64,000 bases of DNA from Oscillospiraceae bacterium. GTDB lineage: Bacteria; Bacillota; Clostridia; Oscillospirales; Ruminococcaceae. The translations under genes and the position numbers were made by a program. Below are positions 35,664-43,319 of this stretch, piece after piece (the stretch's first letter is position 1; each line of letters begins with the position of its first letter). The notes under the pieces were generated by a model. That model was not told where the DNA came from. It ran no database searches and worked only from the letters and a program-made list of their open reading frames with translations. The stretch lies in NCBI GenBank assembly GCA_020024285.1, contig JAHHTZ010000007.1:36483-100482 (forward strand), read 5' to 3'.

Positions 35664-35845
35664 CAGGATCTGCCATAGGCTGTCTGAAAGGTCAAAAGCT
35701 CCGTTTTTGCAGCGAGCGGCATCTGCTGTGTAAAAGCTGCCGTGGATTTTTGTGTATTTTCGCTGCATCGATTCACTCGCCGCGTTTTTCAGATATGCCC
35801 CGATCTCCTGTGATAAAAGCATCATGGGGATTTTTTGCCGAGATC
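35664..35845. other. Spacer between the Cys-rich gene and the RNase P terminator
   Basis: About 180 bases. A minus-strand reading frame beginning near 35825 runs through it but has no ribosome site. Nothing else is supported. Confidence 0.5.
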
Positions 35846-35890
35846 AAAAAAACAGAGGTACACAGGAACGATCCTGTGTACCTCTTGTTT
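35846..35890 (-). terminator. rnpB terminator
   Basis: Perfect hairpin AGAGGTACACAGGA / TCCTGTGTACCTCT, followed on the minus strand by GTTTTTTTG. Confidence 0.88.
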
Positions 35891-35899
35891 GTTTTTGAT

Positions 35900-36250
35900 G
35901 TGACTAAGCATATAAGCCGGGTTCTGTTATAGATGACAATCTATCTAGACCGCCGGTCGCCCGACGGTTCAAGCCACCCACCCCAGAATGACGACGGGCC
36001 GCCGTTGATTCATTCTGTATTGGTTACGGTGTTGCTTCGGATAGGGTTTACATGGCAGTGCAGTCTCCTGCACTCCGGTGAGCTCTTACCTCGCCTTTCC
36101 ACCCTTACAGGTTGCCCTGCGGTATCTCTCTGTTGCACTGTCCCTAAAGTCGCCTTCGGCTGCCGTTAACAGCTATCCTGCCCTATGAAGCCCGGACTTT
36201 CCTCATACGGACCTTTTCAGGTTCCGCACGCTGCCATCCTGCTTACTCAC
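35900..36250 (-). ncRNA. rnpB: RNase P RNA (type A)
   Basis: On the minus strand the 351-base RNA has the universal words GAGGAAAGTCCGGGCT, CATAGGGCAGG, GACAGTGCAACAGAGAGATA, GTAAGGGTGGAAAGGCGAGG and the 3' AGAACCCGGCTTAT. The ends pair (GTGAGTAAGCA with TGCTTAGTCAC) as P1. The catalytic RNA trims 5' leaders of tRNA precursors. The layout (P4 strands, AGAACCCGGCTTA) fits type A. Confidence 0.96.
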
Positions 36251-36282
36251 AGCGTTCATTTTACCTTATCCGATCGGGATTG

Positions 36283-37683
36283 TCAACTGTTGGCCCGGCA
36301 TATTCCGCTGTTTGGTTCCTCCCCGCAGATGCTGTCCAGAGATTTTTTGAACTGGAAGGAGAACAAAACCACCGTGAAGATCACAGAGCACAGATCGGCA
36401 ATCGGTTCTGCCAGATAAACTGCCATGGTCTTATGATTGGGCAGCAGTGCCGGCATGATATAGATGAGCGGAACAAGCAGGATGAATTTACGCATCACTG
36501 CCACCATGATGGAGGCTTTGGCGTTGCCAAGCGAGGTAAATGCCATCTGGCACGCCATCTGAATGCTGAATAAACACAGGACCGCAAGATAGATGCGCAG
36601 CGGATTTCGGGCAAATTCGATCAGCTCTTCCTGCGAAGTAAACAGCGCAATAAACATCTGCGGCGCAATCATCACAAGAGCCCACAAAAGCGTCGCATAG
36701 CTGATATCGAGCAGGAGCAGGAGCTTGAACGTTTTTTTGACGCGGTCGGGCTTTCTTGCGCCGAAGTTGTAGCTGAGGATCGGCTGAGAGCCCTGTCCGA
36801 AGCCCTGAAGCGGCAGCGTGGCAAACTGCATGACGCTGATAAGAATCGTCATCGCTCCCACCGCGATATCGCCTCCGTATCGAAGCAGCGACGCATTAAA
36901 GCACACAGCGATGACGCTTTCGCTCGCCTGCATGACGAACATGGAAAGCCCCAGCGCAAGGCACGGGAGGACGATGGCAGGCTTGATCCCGATATTTTCC
37001 CTGCGCAGGCGGATCTTTGTTTTCTTTCCCAGCAGGAATATCATGACCCAAATGCAGGACAGCGACTGCGAAATGATGGTCGCCAAGGCTGCACCCCGAA
37101 CGCCCATGTTATACTTGAAAATAAGGAGCGGGTCGAGAAGGATGTTCGTCAGTGCACCGATCGCCACCGAAATCATGCTGACCGCGGTAAAGCCCTGTGC
37201 TGTGATGAAGGCATTCATCCCAAGCGTCAGCTGAACAAAGATCGTGCCGTATGCGTAAATATTCATATAGCTTGTTGCATATTCGATGGTGTTTTCACTG
37301 GCACCGAACAGCATCAAAAACACATCGTTCCATTGCAGCATGATAAACGTCAGCACAATGGAAACAAGGACCTGAAGGGAAAAGCAGTTCCCAAGGATTT
37401 TTTCTGCATACTCTCTGTTTCCCTGTCCCATCGCGATGGAGGCGCGCGGAGCACCACCGTTGCTGACAAGAGCCGCAAATGCAGATACGATCATAATAAG
37501 CGGCATACATACCCCCACGCCGGTCAGCGCCAGAGAGCCGACATTCGGGATATGCCCGATATAGATGCGGTCTACGATATTGTAGAGCATATTGATGATT
37601 TGAGCGGTCACTGTCGGAAGTGCCAGCTTCAGGAGCAGCTTCCCAACGGGAGCCGTACCTAAAAAATCTTCTTTTTCCTCCAT
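36283..37683 (-). CDS. MATE family efflux transporter
   Basis: A 466-residue polytopic protein with about twelve hydrophobic segments. The early PTVTAQIINMLYNIVDRIYIGHIPNVG block identifies the NorM/DinF-like MATE superfamily and differs from the first MATE transporter at 5791-7194. ATG at 37683 follows AGAAGGAAAG; an in-frame ATG at 37731 has no site. Probable role: cation-driven export of drugs or metabolites. It is followed directly by the RNase P region and lies 110 bases downstream of mntP on the same strand. Confidence 0.92.
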   Translation of the reverse strand: MEEKEDFLGTAPVGKLLLKLALPTVTAQIINMLYNIVDRIYIGHIPNVGSLALTGVGVCMPLIMIVSAFAALVSNGGAPRASIAMGQGNREYAEKILGNCFSLQVLVSIVLTFIMLQWNDVFLMLFGASENTIEYATSYMNIYAYGTIFVQLTLGMNAFITAQGFTAVSMISVAIGALTNILLDPLLIFKYNMGVRGAALATIISQSLSCIWVMIFLLGKKTKIRLRRENIGIKPAIVLPCLALGLSMFVMQASESVIAVCFNASLLRYGGDIAVGAMTILISVMQFATLPLQGFGQGSQPILSYNFGARKPDRVKKTFKLLLLLDISYATLLWALVMIAPQMFIALFTSQEELIEFARNPLRIYLAVLCLFSIQMACQMAFTSLGNAKASIMVAVMRKFILLVPLIYIMPALLPNHKTMAVYLAEPIADLCSVIFTVVLFSFQFKKSLDSICGEEPNSGICRANS

Positions 37684-37793
37684 TTTTTCACTTTCCTTCT
37701 GATTCGATCTATAAAATTTATACCGTAACATATTATATCATTTGCAGCAAAGAATACAATCACAGCAGAAAAAATTCACATAAAAATCTATTT

Positions 37794-38357
37794 CTATCCG
37801 ATAAATCCCAAATGCTCCAGCAGGATCTTGGTCCCAATCAAAATGAGCATCACACCGCCTGCCGCCTCGGCACGCGACTGATAGCGTTTTCCGAACACAT
37901 TGCCGATTTTGACCCCGATCATAGATAACACAAAGGTGGTTGCCCCGATGAGAAGCACAGACGGTATCAGCTCCACCTGCAAAAACGCCAGTGTGATCCC
38001 GACTGCAAGGGCATCGATGCTTGTGGCAACCGCAAGGAGCGTCATCGTCTTAACGTCCACCTTGTCGTTAAATTTTTCTGCATCGTTGTTTTTTGATTCG
38101 AGGATCATATTGACTCCCAAAAAGCCGAGCAGAAAGAAGGCGATCCAGTGGTCGATGCTCTCGATTTTCCCACTGAGCCGGATTGCAAGCAGATATCCCA
38201 AACACGGCATCCCGCCCTGAAATCCTCCAAAATACGCTCCCACAACGCAAGCCTTCCCCCAGTTCATCCGCTTCATGCTCAGCCCCTTACAGACTGCTAC
38301 AGCAAAGGCATCCATCGAAAGCCCCAGAGCCAACACAAACACCTCATACAATGACAT
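37794..38357 (-). CDS. mntP: Manganese efflux pump MntP
   Basis: A 187-residue membrane protein with about six helices. The signatures LGLSMDAFAVAVCKGL near the N-terminus and ATSIDALAVGITLAFL in the second half, each with a conserved Asp, define MntP, which exports Mn2+. ATG at 38357 follows CAGGAGGAAA; the in-frame ATG at 38405 has no site. No yybP-ykoY (Mn2+) riboswitch was found upstream. Possible link to Mn-dependent enzymes elsewhere in the window (pyrophosphatase), but that is speculative. Confidence 0.93.
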   Translation of the reverse strand: MSLYEVFVLALGLSMDAFAVAVCKGLSMKRMNWGKACVVGAYFGGFQGGMPCLGYLLAIRLSGKIESIDHWIAFFLLGFLGVNMILESKNNDAEKFNDKVDVKTMTLLAVATSIDALAVGITLAFLQVELIPSVLLIGATTFVLSMIGVKIGNVFGKRYQSRAEAAGGVMLILIGTKILLEHLGFIG

Positions 38358-38462
38358 AAAATTTCCTCCTGTTTTTTGATTTGCATGCTGCACCGAACAA
38401 TACAAAAATAGTGATATTCCCCCTGTTTTATTTTTATTCTTGCGAAAAATTTGCAGAAATTC

Positions 38463-38491
38463 TTCACAACACGTTCTTTCTATGGTATACT
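38463..38491 (+). promoter_or_regulatory. Predicted promoter of the DUF6882-like gene
   Basis: TTCACA (38463-38468) and TATACT (38486-38491), 17 bases apart. Confidence 0.55.
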
Positions 38492-38590
38492 GGTGATATG
38501 CTGTATGCTATTTTATAGTAAAAGGAACAGATTGCATCGACGATGTTCCCTGTGATCCTTTTGCATTTTATTTGAAAGGATGGACCCATT

Positions 38591-39085
38591 ATGACTCGTA
38601 TCTTCGACATTTATGGAAATATTAACCCTATCGTAACAGATGTAAACCATTTGCTCTCCCTGTGCGCAGAAAACATGGAAGAAAAACAGAAAGCACTCGT
38701 GGAGCAGTACCACCTCGACCAGATGACAGGCTATCGCATTGACGAGGAAAACGAAACACTTCATATCAAAATAAAAGACGGCGAAGAGCACGAATTCGAT
38801 GTGATCCCGGTTGGCCTGTGGAACTCCAAAGAAAACAAATGGTTCTGGGCTTGGGCAAACGGCGGCATGTGCGAAGGCTTCCGCAGAAAAGCAGCTGCTC
38901 TGCGCAAACTGAAGGATGTTATGAATTCGGATGACTTTTCCAATGCAAGCCTCGATGCTGACACCAGCATGGCTCAGACCCTCTCCTACCTGTCTGTAGA
39001 ATGGCTGGGCGGTATTGGCCGTTTCATCGCTCCACAGGAAGATTACCGTATCCACTTTGTCATTATGCACCACAGAGTAAAATAG
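38591..39085 (+). CDS. DUF6882-like protein
   Basis: A 164-residue soluble protein. The middle WFWAWANGGMCEGFRRKAAALRKLKD resembles the FWAWAN motif of DUF6882 proteins, and the last part (SVEWLGGIGRFIAPQEDYRIHFVIMHHR) forms a possible strand-rich end. ATG at 38591 follows GAAAGGA. A terminator is 12 bases after the stop, so it is a single-gene unit. No function known to me. Confidence 0.72.
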   Translation: MTRIFDIYGNINPIVTDVNHLLSLCAENMEEKQKALVEQYHLDQMTGYRIDEENETLHIKIKDGEEHEFDVIPVGLWNSKENKWFWAWANGGMCEGFRRKAAALRKLKDVMNSDDFSNASLDADTSMAQTLSYLSVEWLGGIGRFIAPQEDYRIHFVIMHHRVK

Positions 39086-39096
39086 TTTGGATTTGC

Positions 39097-39134
39097 TGTC
39101 CAATGCTCTTTTTGGAGTATTGGACTTTTTTCTT
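39097..39134 (+). terminator. Terminator after the DUF6882-like gene
   Basis: Hairpin GTCCAATGCTC / GAGTATTGGAC with T-run. Confidence 0.85.
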
Positions 39135-39156
39135 TCCCCTGCATTTTCACCCTTGA

Positions 39157-39206
39157 GAAAAGAGAAGCGGAGCGCAATTTTCACGCGCTCCGCTTCTCTT
39201 TTTTAA
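39157..39206. terminator. Terminator of the small membrane protein gene (possibly bidirectional)
   Basis: Perfect hairpin AAAAGAGAAGCGGAGCGC / GCGCTCCGCTTCTCTTTT. Confidence 0.85.
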
Positions 39207-39209
39207 GCC

Positions 39210-39437
39210 TTACTGCTCTTTTTCGGTACACCCTCTCTGCATCAGCAGAAGCCCTCCTGCCAGCATAACCAAAGCGATCACAAACAGAAAAGCGAATCCT
39301 CCGTTTTGAAATATGGTGGAGAGGAATCTGCTGCCGCGCCATTCTGTAACAAGATCTTGTGATGCAAACAGGCTGACACCAACCAGCCCAATCGTGCCGC
39401 ACAGTGACAAAAATCCACCGGCAATAACCTTCTTCAT
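39210..39437 (-). CDS. Small two-helix membrane protein
   Basis: A 75-residue protein with two hydrophobic segments (GGFLSLCGTIGLVGVSLFAS near the N-terminus; FAFLFVIALVMLAGGLLLM near the end) and a short charged tail. ATG has GAAAGGATG upstream. It stands alone on the minus strand with a terminator just after it. No family is recognised. Confidence 0.7.
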   Translation of the reverse strand: MKKVIAGGFLSLCGTIGLVGVSLFASQDLVTEWRGSRFLSTIFQNGGFAFLFVIALVMLAGGLLLMQRGCTEKEQ

Positions 39438-39676
39438 TTGATCGCATCCTTTCTATTTTGTGCGGTAAAAATTTTATCAATATGATACCATTTTTCCTTG
39501 CAAAATGATAGTGCGGTTTTATCTTTTGGATAAAAAACAGAGGGACCCATTTGGCTGCACCTCATAAGGAAGTATTTCCGAAAAGGTCTTAGGAGTCTGT
39601 TTCTAACAATTGCACTGTTTATGCTCCGTATGGAGTATAAACAGTATGCTCATAAAGATGACGCAGAGCTGCAATA

Positions 39677-39705
39677 TTGTTTTCAGCCTTTACCGATGCT
39701 ATAAT
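39677..39705 (+). promoter_or_regulatory. Predicted promoter of the CPBP protease gene
   Basis: TTGTTT (39677-39682) and TATAAT (39700-39705), 17 bases apart. Confidence 0.55.
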
Positions 39706-39741
39706 CAAAGCAATAAATCAGAATTTAGAAAGGGAAACAGA

Positions 39742-40467
39742 ATGAATAAAATAGATACAAAAGGACTTATATTGAGAATATTTATGCCTACAATAGTTTT
39801 AAGTTTAAGCTATTTGGCGTTAGGGCATTTTTGCAGTATACCGCATATTTTACTATTTTGCATTTTAGGAACATTTACTTTGGTTCCAATAGAGTTAGGT
39901 ATTATTTTGAAAGCTAGTAAAAATGAATATGGGAAGTATTCTTTTCAGAGTGCATTTGCAAGACAAGAAAAGATTCCTGTTTGTAAGGTGGTGATAATCG
40001 CATTTCTGTTTTTTGGGATTGCAGGTCTGCTGTCTGCTTTTGTTGCCCCTGTTGAATATCGAGTTTTTGCAGAGATAAGAAGTGATGTGCTTAACAGTTT
40101 GCCAAACGGCTTCGATTGGACAAATTATGAGTATCTGAAAACCTTTTCAAAACCCATTCTAATTATAACCTGTGCATACTATACTATTTTTAATGTGTTA
40201 ATTGGACCAATAACAGAAGAATTATTTTTCAGGGGATATTTAACATCACATTATGAGAAGCAAACACCATTTACCCCAATAATCATAGCTGTTTTATTTT
40301 CGCTATATCATTTTTGGCTTCCGTTTAATAATGTATTCCGTATATTGGCATTTGCACCAGTTGCATATATAGCATACAAGAAAAAGAATTTATATATCAG
40401 TATATGTTTTCACTGCTTTTGTAATCTCTTTTCAACATTGGGATTTATATTAGCGATAGCAGCATAA
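39742..40467 (+). CDS. CPBP family intramembrane glutamic endopeptidase
   Basis: A 241-residue membrane protease with about seven helices. The motif EELFFRG (Glu159, Glu160, Arg164), a His at 190 (LYHFWLPFNN) and HCFCN (His224, Asn228) form the Abi/CPBP active site of Rce1-type peptidases, which process prenylated proteins or peptides; bacterial relatives often serve bacteriocin immunity. ATG at 39742 follows AAAGGGAAA. Codon use is markedly AT-rich (many ATA, TTA, AAA) compared with its neighbours, suggesting horizontal gain. Single gene with own promoter and terminator. Confidence 0.88.
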   Translation: MNKIDTKGLILRIFMPTIVLSLSYLALGHFCSIPHILLFCILGTFTLVPIELGIILKASKNEYGKYSFQSAFARQEKIPVCKVVIIAFLFFGIAGLLSAFVAPVEYRVFAEIRSDVLNSLPNGFDWTNYEYLKTFSKPILIITCAYYTIFNVLIGPITEELFFRGYLTSHYEKQTPFTPIIIAVLFSLYHFWLPFNNVFRILAFAPVAYIAYKKKNLYISICFHCFCNLFSTLGFILAIAA

Positions 40468-40522
40468 ATCACCGTTTACAATGCAAGTGATAAATTCAAA
40501 TTTATTGGGTAGTTTAGAAGCG

Positions 40523-40563
40523 AAAAAGGAGTGTATCGAAAAATCGATACACTCCTTTTTTAT
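40523..40563 (+). terminator. Terminator after the CPBP gene
   Basis: Perfect hairpin AAAGGAGTGTATCGA / TCGATACACTCCTTT with T-run. Confidence 0.9.
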
Positions 40564-40645
40564 AATCTCTAAATTACTTTCTTATCTGGCATTAGCATTG
40601 GGGATCCCTCTGTTTTCTTAAAGGCATTTTACTGTACAGACGATC

Positions 40646-42889
40646 TTACTTTTCGTCCAATATTAGATTCTCCATTGGCGGGATTCCGCCGCGCGACGGG
40701 ATATTTTTTGCCGTATAGTGATGGGGGTCTTTCAAATCGCCTTCCTGATATTCTGCGGCACGCTCTACTACATCGCCCTTTTTCAGCGTCATGACCTGTA
40801 CACCCTGATTATCCTTTGTCGTTTTTTCTGCCAATGCACCGGTGTGGAAAATGAGGATGCGTCCGCCGGAAGCGGTCATCATCATTTCCCGATCCTCCGT
40901 CAGTGCTGCAACCTCAACAAGTGCAGAGCCCGCTTTCGTATTATAGGCATTGATGAGCTTTTTGCGGTTTGTTTTGGTTTCGTAGGCTTTTAGGCTCACC
41001 TTCGACACCTTGCCGTTTTCAAAGAAAAAGAGCAAAAATCCGCTGTAATCCGAGGTAGCAACCATGAATTTGGCATTCTCGCCCTCATCCATCCCCAATT
41101 TTGCCGGAATAAAGTCGCCCAGAGCGCTCGCCTTGGTGTCTTCAAAGTCACACGCACGCGCTTTGTACACCTGTCCGCAATTTGTGAAGAACAGCAGGTT
41201 TACACTGTTTGTGGATTCCACATGGCTGATGACCTTGTCCCCATCCTTCAGATACTGCTCGGAGCTCATGCGGTACGACTGCGGCGTGATCTTCTTGAAG
41301 TACCCCTCTCTTGTAAAGAAGAGGTTGACGGGGTAATCCTCCACACCGTCATCTTCCTCATATCGTTTTACATCTTCCGAGTACAAAAGCAGTGTTTTGC
41401 GCGGCTGACCGTATTTTTTGGCAACATCCTTGAGTTCCGAAATAATGATCTGCTTGATTTTCTTTTCGTTGTCGAGGATGCCCTCCATCTCGTCAATATC
41501 TTTTTTGAGCTGTGCAATCTCCTCGGTCCGCTTGAGGATATATTCGCGGTTGAGATGGCGCAGCTTGATTTCCGCAACGTAATCTGCCTGGATCTCATCG
41601 ATGCCGAACCCGATCATCAAATTCGGAACCACTTCCTGCTCCTCTTTTGTTTCGCGCACAATGCGGATCGCTTCATCGATATCGAGCAGGATTTTTTCAA
41701 GTCCCTTCAGCAGATGGAGCTTTTCTTTTTTCTTTGTCAAATCAAAGAAAACGCGGCGTTTGACGCTCATGCTGCGGAATGCGATCCATTCAAGCAGCAG
41801 CTCTCGCACACCCATCACCCGCGGGGTCCCTGCCACAAGAACATTGAAGTTGCAGGAAAAGCTGTCCTCCAGCGGCGTGAATTTGAAGAGCTTCTGCATC
41901 ACCGCTTCGGGATCGGTGCCTCGCTTGAGGTCAAAGGCGAGCGTCAGACCGGAAAGGTCCGTTTCATCCCTCATGTCCGACACTTCTTTGAGCTTGCCTG
42001 CCTTGATAAGTTCCACGACCTTGTCCTGGATTGCCTCCGTTGTGGTGCTGGGAGGGATTTCTGTGACCTCCAGACAGTTGTTTTTGCTGTCATAGTGATA
42101 CCGTGCGCGCACCTTGAACGAGCCGCGCCCGGTGCGGTAGATCCGCGCCATCTCCTCCGGGTCGTAGATCAGCTGACCGCCCCCGGAAAAATCGGGCGCC
42201 TTGAGTGTCAGGCTCAAATCATGCTCCGGATTGCGAATGAGTTCGATCGTGGTGCTGCAAACTTCTTCAAGGTTAAAGGAGCAAATCGAGCTTGCCATGC
42301 CGACCGCGATTCCCGTATTGGAATTGACAAGGATCGAAGGGAAGGTCACCGGCAGAAGGGAAGGTTCCTTCATGGTGTTGTCGTAGTTGTCCACAAAGTC
42401 TACGGTGTCTTTGTCGATATCCCGAAAAAGCTCTGCACAAATGGGAGCAAGCTTTACCTCGGTGTAACGGGAGGCGGCAAATGCCATATCGCGCGAAAAC
42501 GCCTTGCCGAAGTTTCCCTTGGAGTCCACATACGGATGCAGCAGTGCCTCATTTCCCCGTGTCATACGCACCATGGTTTCGTAAATTGCCATATCACCGT
42601 GGGGGTTGAGCTTCATCGTCTGTCCGACAACGTTTGCGGATTTGACCTTGTTTCCACTGAGAAGCCCCATTTTATACATTGTATAAAGCAGTTTTCGATG
42701 GGAAGGCTTAAATCCGTCGATCTCCGGTATGGCGCGAGATACAATGACGCTCATCGCATAAGGCATATAGTTTTTTTCGAGGGTGCTGGTGATTTCCTGA
42801 TCCAGCACCACTCCGGCATTTTCGATATAAGCCTTGCTTTGATTGCTCACTTTATGTGAAGCTGTGATTTCCTTCTTTTTCTTTGCCAC
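40646..42889 (-). CDS. parC: DNA topoisomerase IV subunit A (ParC-type)
   Basis: A 747-residue type IIA topoisomerase A subunit that cuts and rejoins DNA with ParE. The start is GTG at 42889 with GGAGG upstream. The winged helix carries NPHGDMAIYETMVRMTRG and the catalytic tyrosine is Tyr142 (AASRYTEVKL). The residue that is usually Ser83 in GyrA numbering is Met100 here, with Glu104 as the second quinolone contact. The C-terminal part has beta-pinwheel-like repeats (DKVISHVESTNSVNLLFFTNCGQVY...). parE and a small acetyltransferase gene lie upstream on the same strand, forming a three-gene unit. Confidence 0.93.
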   Translation of the reverse strand: MAKKKKEITASHKVSNQSKAYIENAGVVLDQEITSTLEKNYMPYAMSVIVSRAIPEIDGFKPSHRKLLYTMYKMGLLSGNKVKSANVVGQTMKLNPHGDMAIYETMVRMTRGNEALLHPYVDSKGNFGKAFSRDMAFAASRYTEVKLAPICAELFRDIDKDTVDFVDNYDNTMKEPSLLPVTFPSILVNSNTGIAVGMASSICSFNLEEVCSTTIELIRNPEHDLSLTLKAPDFSGGGQLIYDPEEMARIYRTGRGSFKVRARYHYDSKNNCLEVTEIPPSTTTEAIQDKVVELIKAGKLKEVSDMRDETDLSGLTLAFDLKRGTDPEAVMQKLFKFTPLEDSFSCNFNVLVAGTPRVMGVRELLLEWIAFRSMSVKRRVFFDLTKKKEKLHLLKGLEKILLDIDEAIRIVRETKEEQEVVPNLMIGFGIDEIQADYVAEIKLRHLNREYILKRTEEIAQLKKDIDEMEGILDNEKKIKQIIISELKDVAKKYGQPRKTLLLYSEDVKRYEEDDGVEDYPVNLFFTREGYFKKITPQSYRMSSEQYLKDGDKVISHVESTNSVNLLFFTNCGQVYKARACDFEDTKASALGDFIPAKLGMDEGENAKFMVATSDYSGFLLFFFENGKVSKVSLKAYETKTNRKKLINAYNTKAGSALVEVAALTEDREMMMTASGGRILIFHTGALAEKTTKDNQGVQVMTLKKGDVVERAAEYQEGDLKDPHHYTAKNIPSRGGIPPMENLILDEK

Positions 42890-42911
42890 GCTGAGTCATC
42901 CTCCCATTCTC

Positions 42912-43301
42912 TTATTGCATTCTGTTTTGTTTGGAAAGCTGAAGCTCATAGCCTATGCTTTCATAAAAGTCCTGCAGCTGGGGAGGCAGGATCAGGGAGA
43001 TGGAGCAGATCCCCTCCTCCTGCAATTCCAGGATCGAACGGCTTACAAGCTGGCGTCCGATGAGCTGATCTTCCCAGCTGGGATGAATGATCAGATCCTG
43101 AAGCCACGCCTCCGTGACCCCGTTGCTGAGTGCCTGAATAAATCCAACCAGGCGATTGTTGTCCCAGCAGGTCATAGTGAAGTATGCCCGATGAATGATT
43201 TCTGTAAAATCTTCCTCCATCGGCGGCAATCCGCACTGAGAGCGCAGCGCTGCCACCTGTTTTCCCGTTAATGCGGCATTTTTTCGATACTGTAATTCCA
43301 T
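42912..43301 (-). CDS. GNAT family acetyltransferase between parE and parC
   Basis: A 129-residue acyltransferase of the GNAT fold. The N-terminal part MELQYRKNAALTGKQVAALRSQ and the CoA-loop region (IHPSWEDQLIGRQLVSRSILEL) fit this fold. It follows parE by 18 bases and precedes parC by 22, with GGAGG at its start, so it is cotranscribed with the topoisomerase genes. The acceptor is unknown; context alone does not prove a link to topology control. Confidence 0.82.
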   Translation of the reverse strand: MELQYRKNAALTGKQVAALRSQCGLPPMEEDFTEIIHRAYFTMTCWDNNRLVGFIQALSNGVTEAWLQDLIIHPSWEDQLIGRQLVSRSILELQEEGICSISLILPPQLQDFYESIGYELQLSKQNRMQ

Positions 43302-43319
43302 TGGCTTCCTCCTTTGGAA

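Noticed and set aside
35439..35825. A 128-residue minus-strand open frame overlapping the small Cys-rich gene
   Set aside because: It has no ribosome site, runs antisense through a gene with promoter and strong ribosome site, and shows no known motif.
38358..38590. A yybP-ykoY manganese riboswitch upstream of mntP
   Set aside because: The conserved loops of that riboswitch were looked for and not found; only an ordinary ribosome site is present.
41222..42859. A 545-residue plus-strand open frame opposite parC
   Set aside because: It is antisense to a complete ParC; it reads as Cys/His/Phe-rich without any domain.
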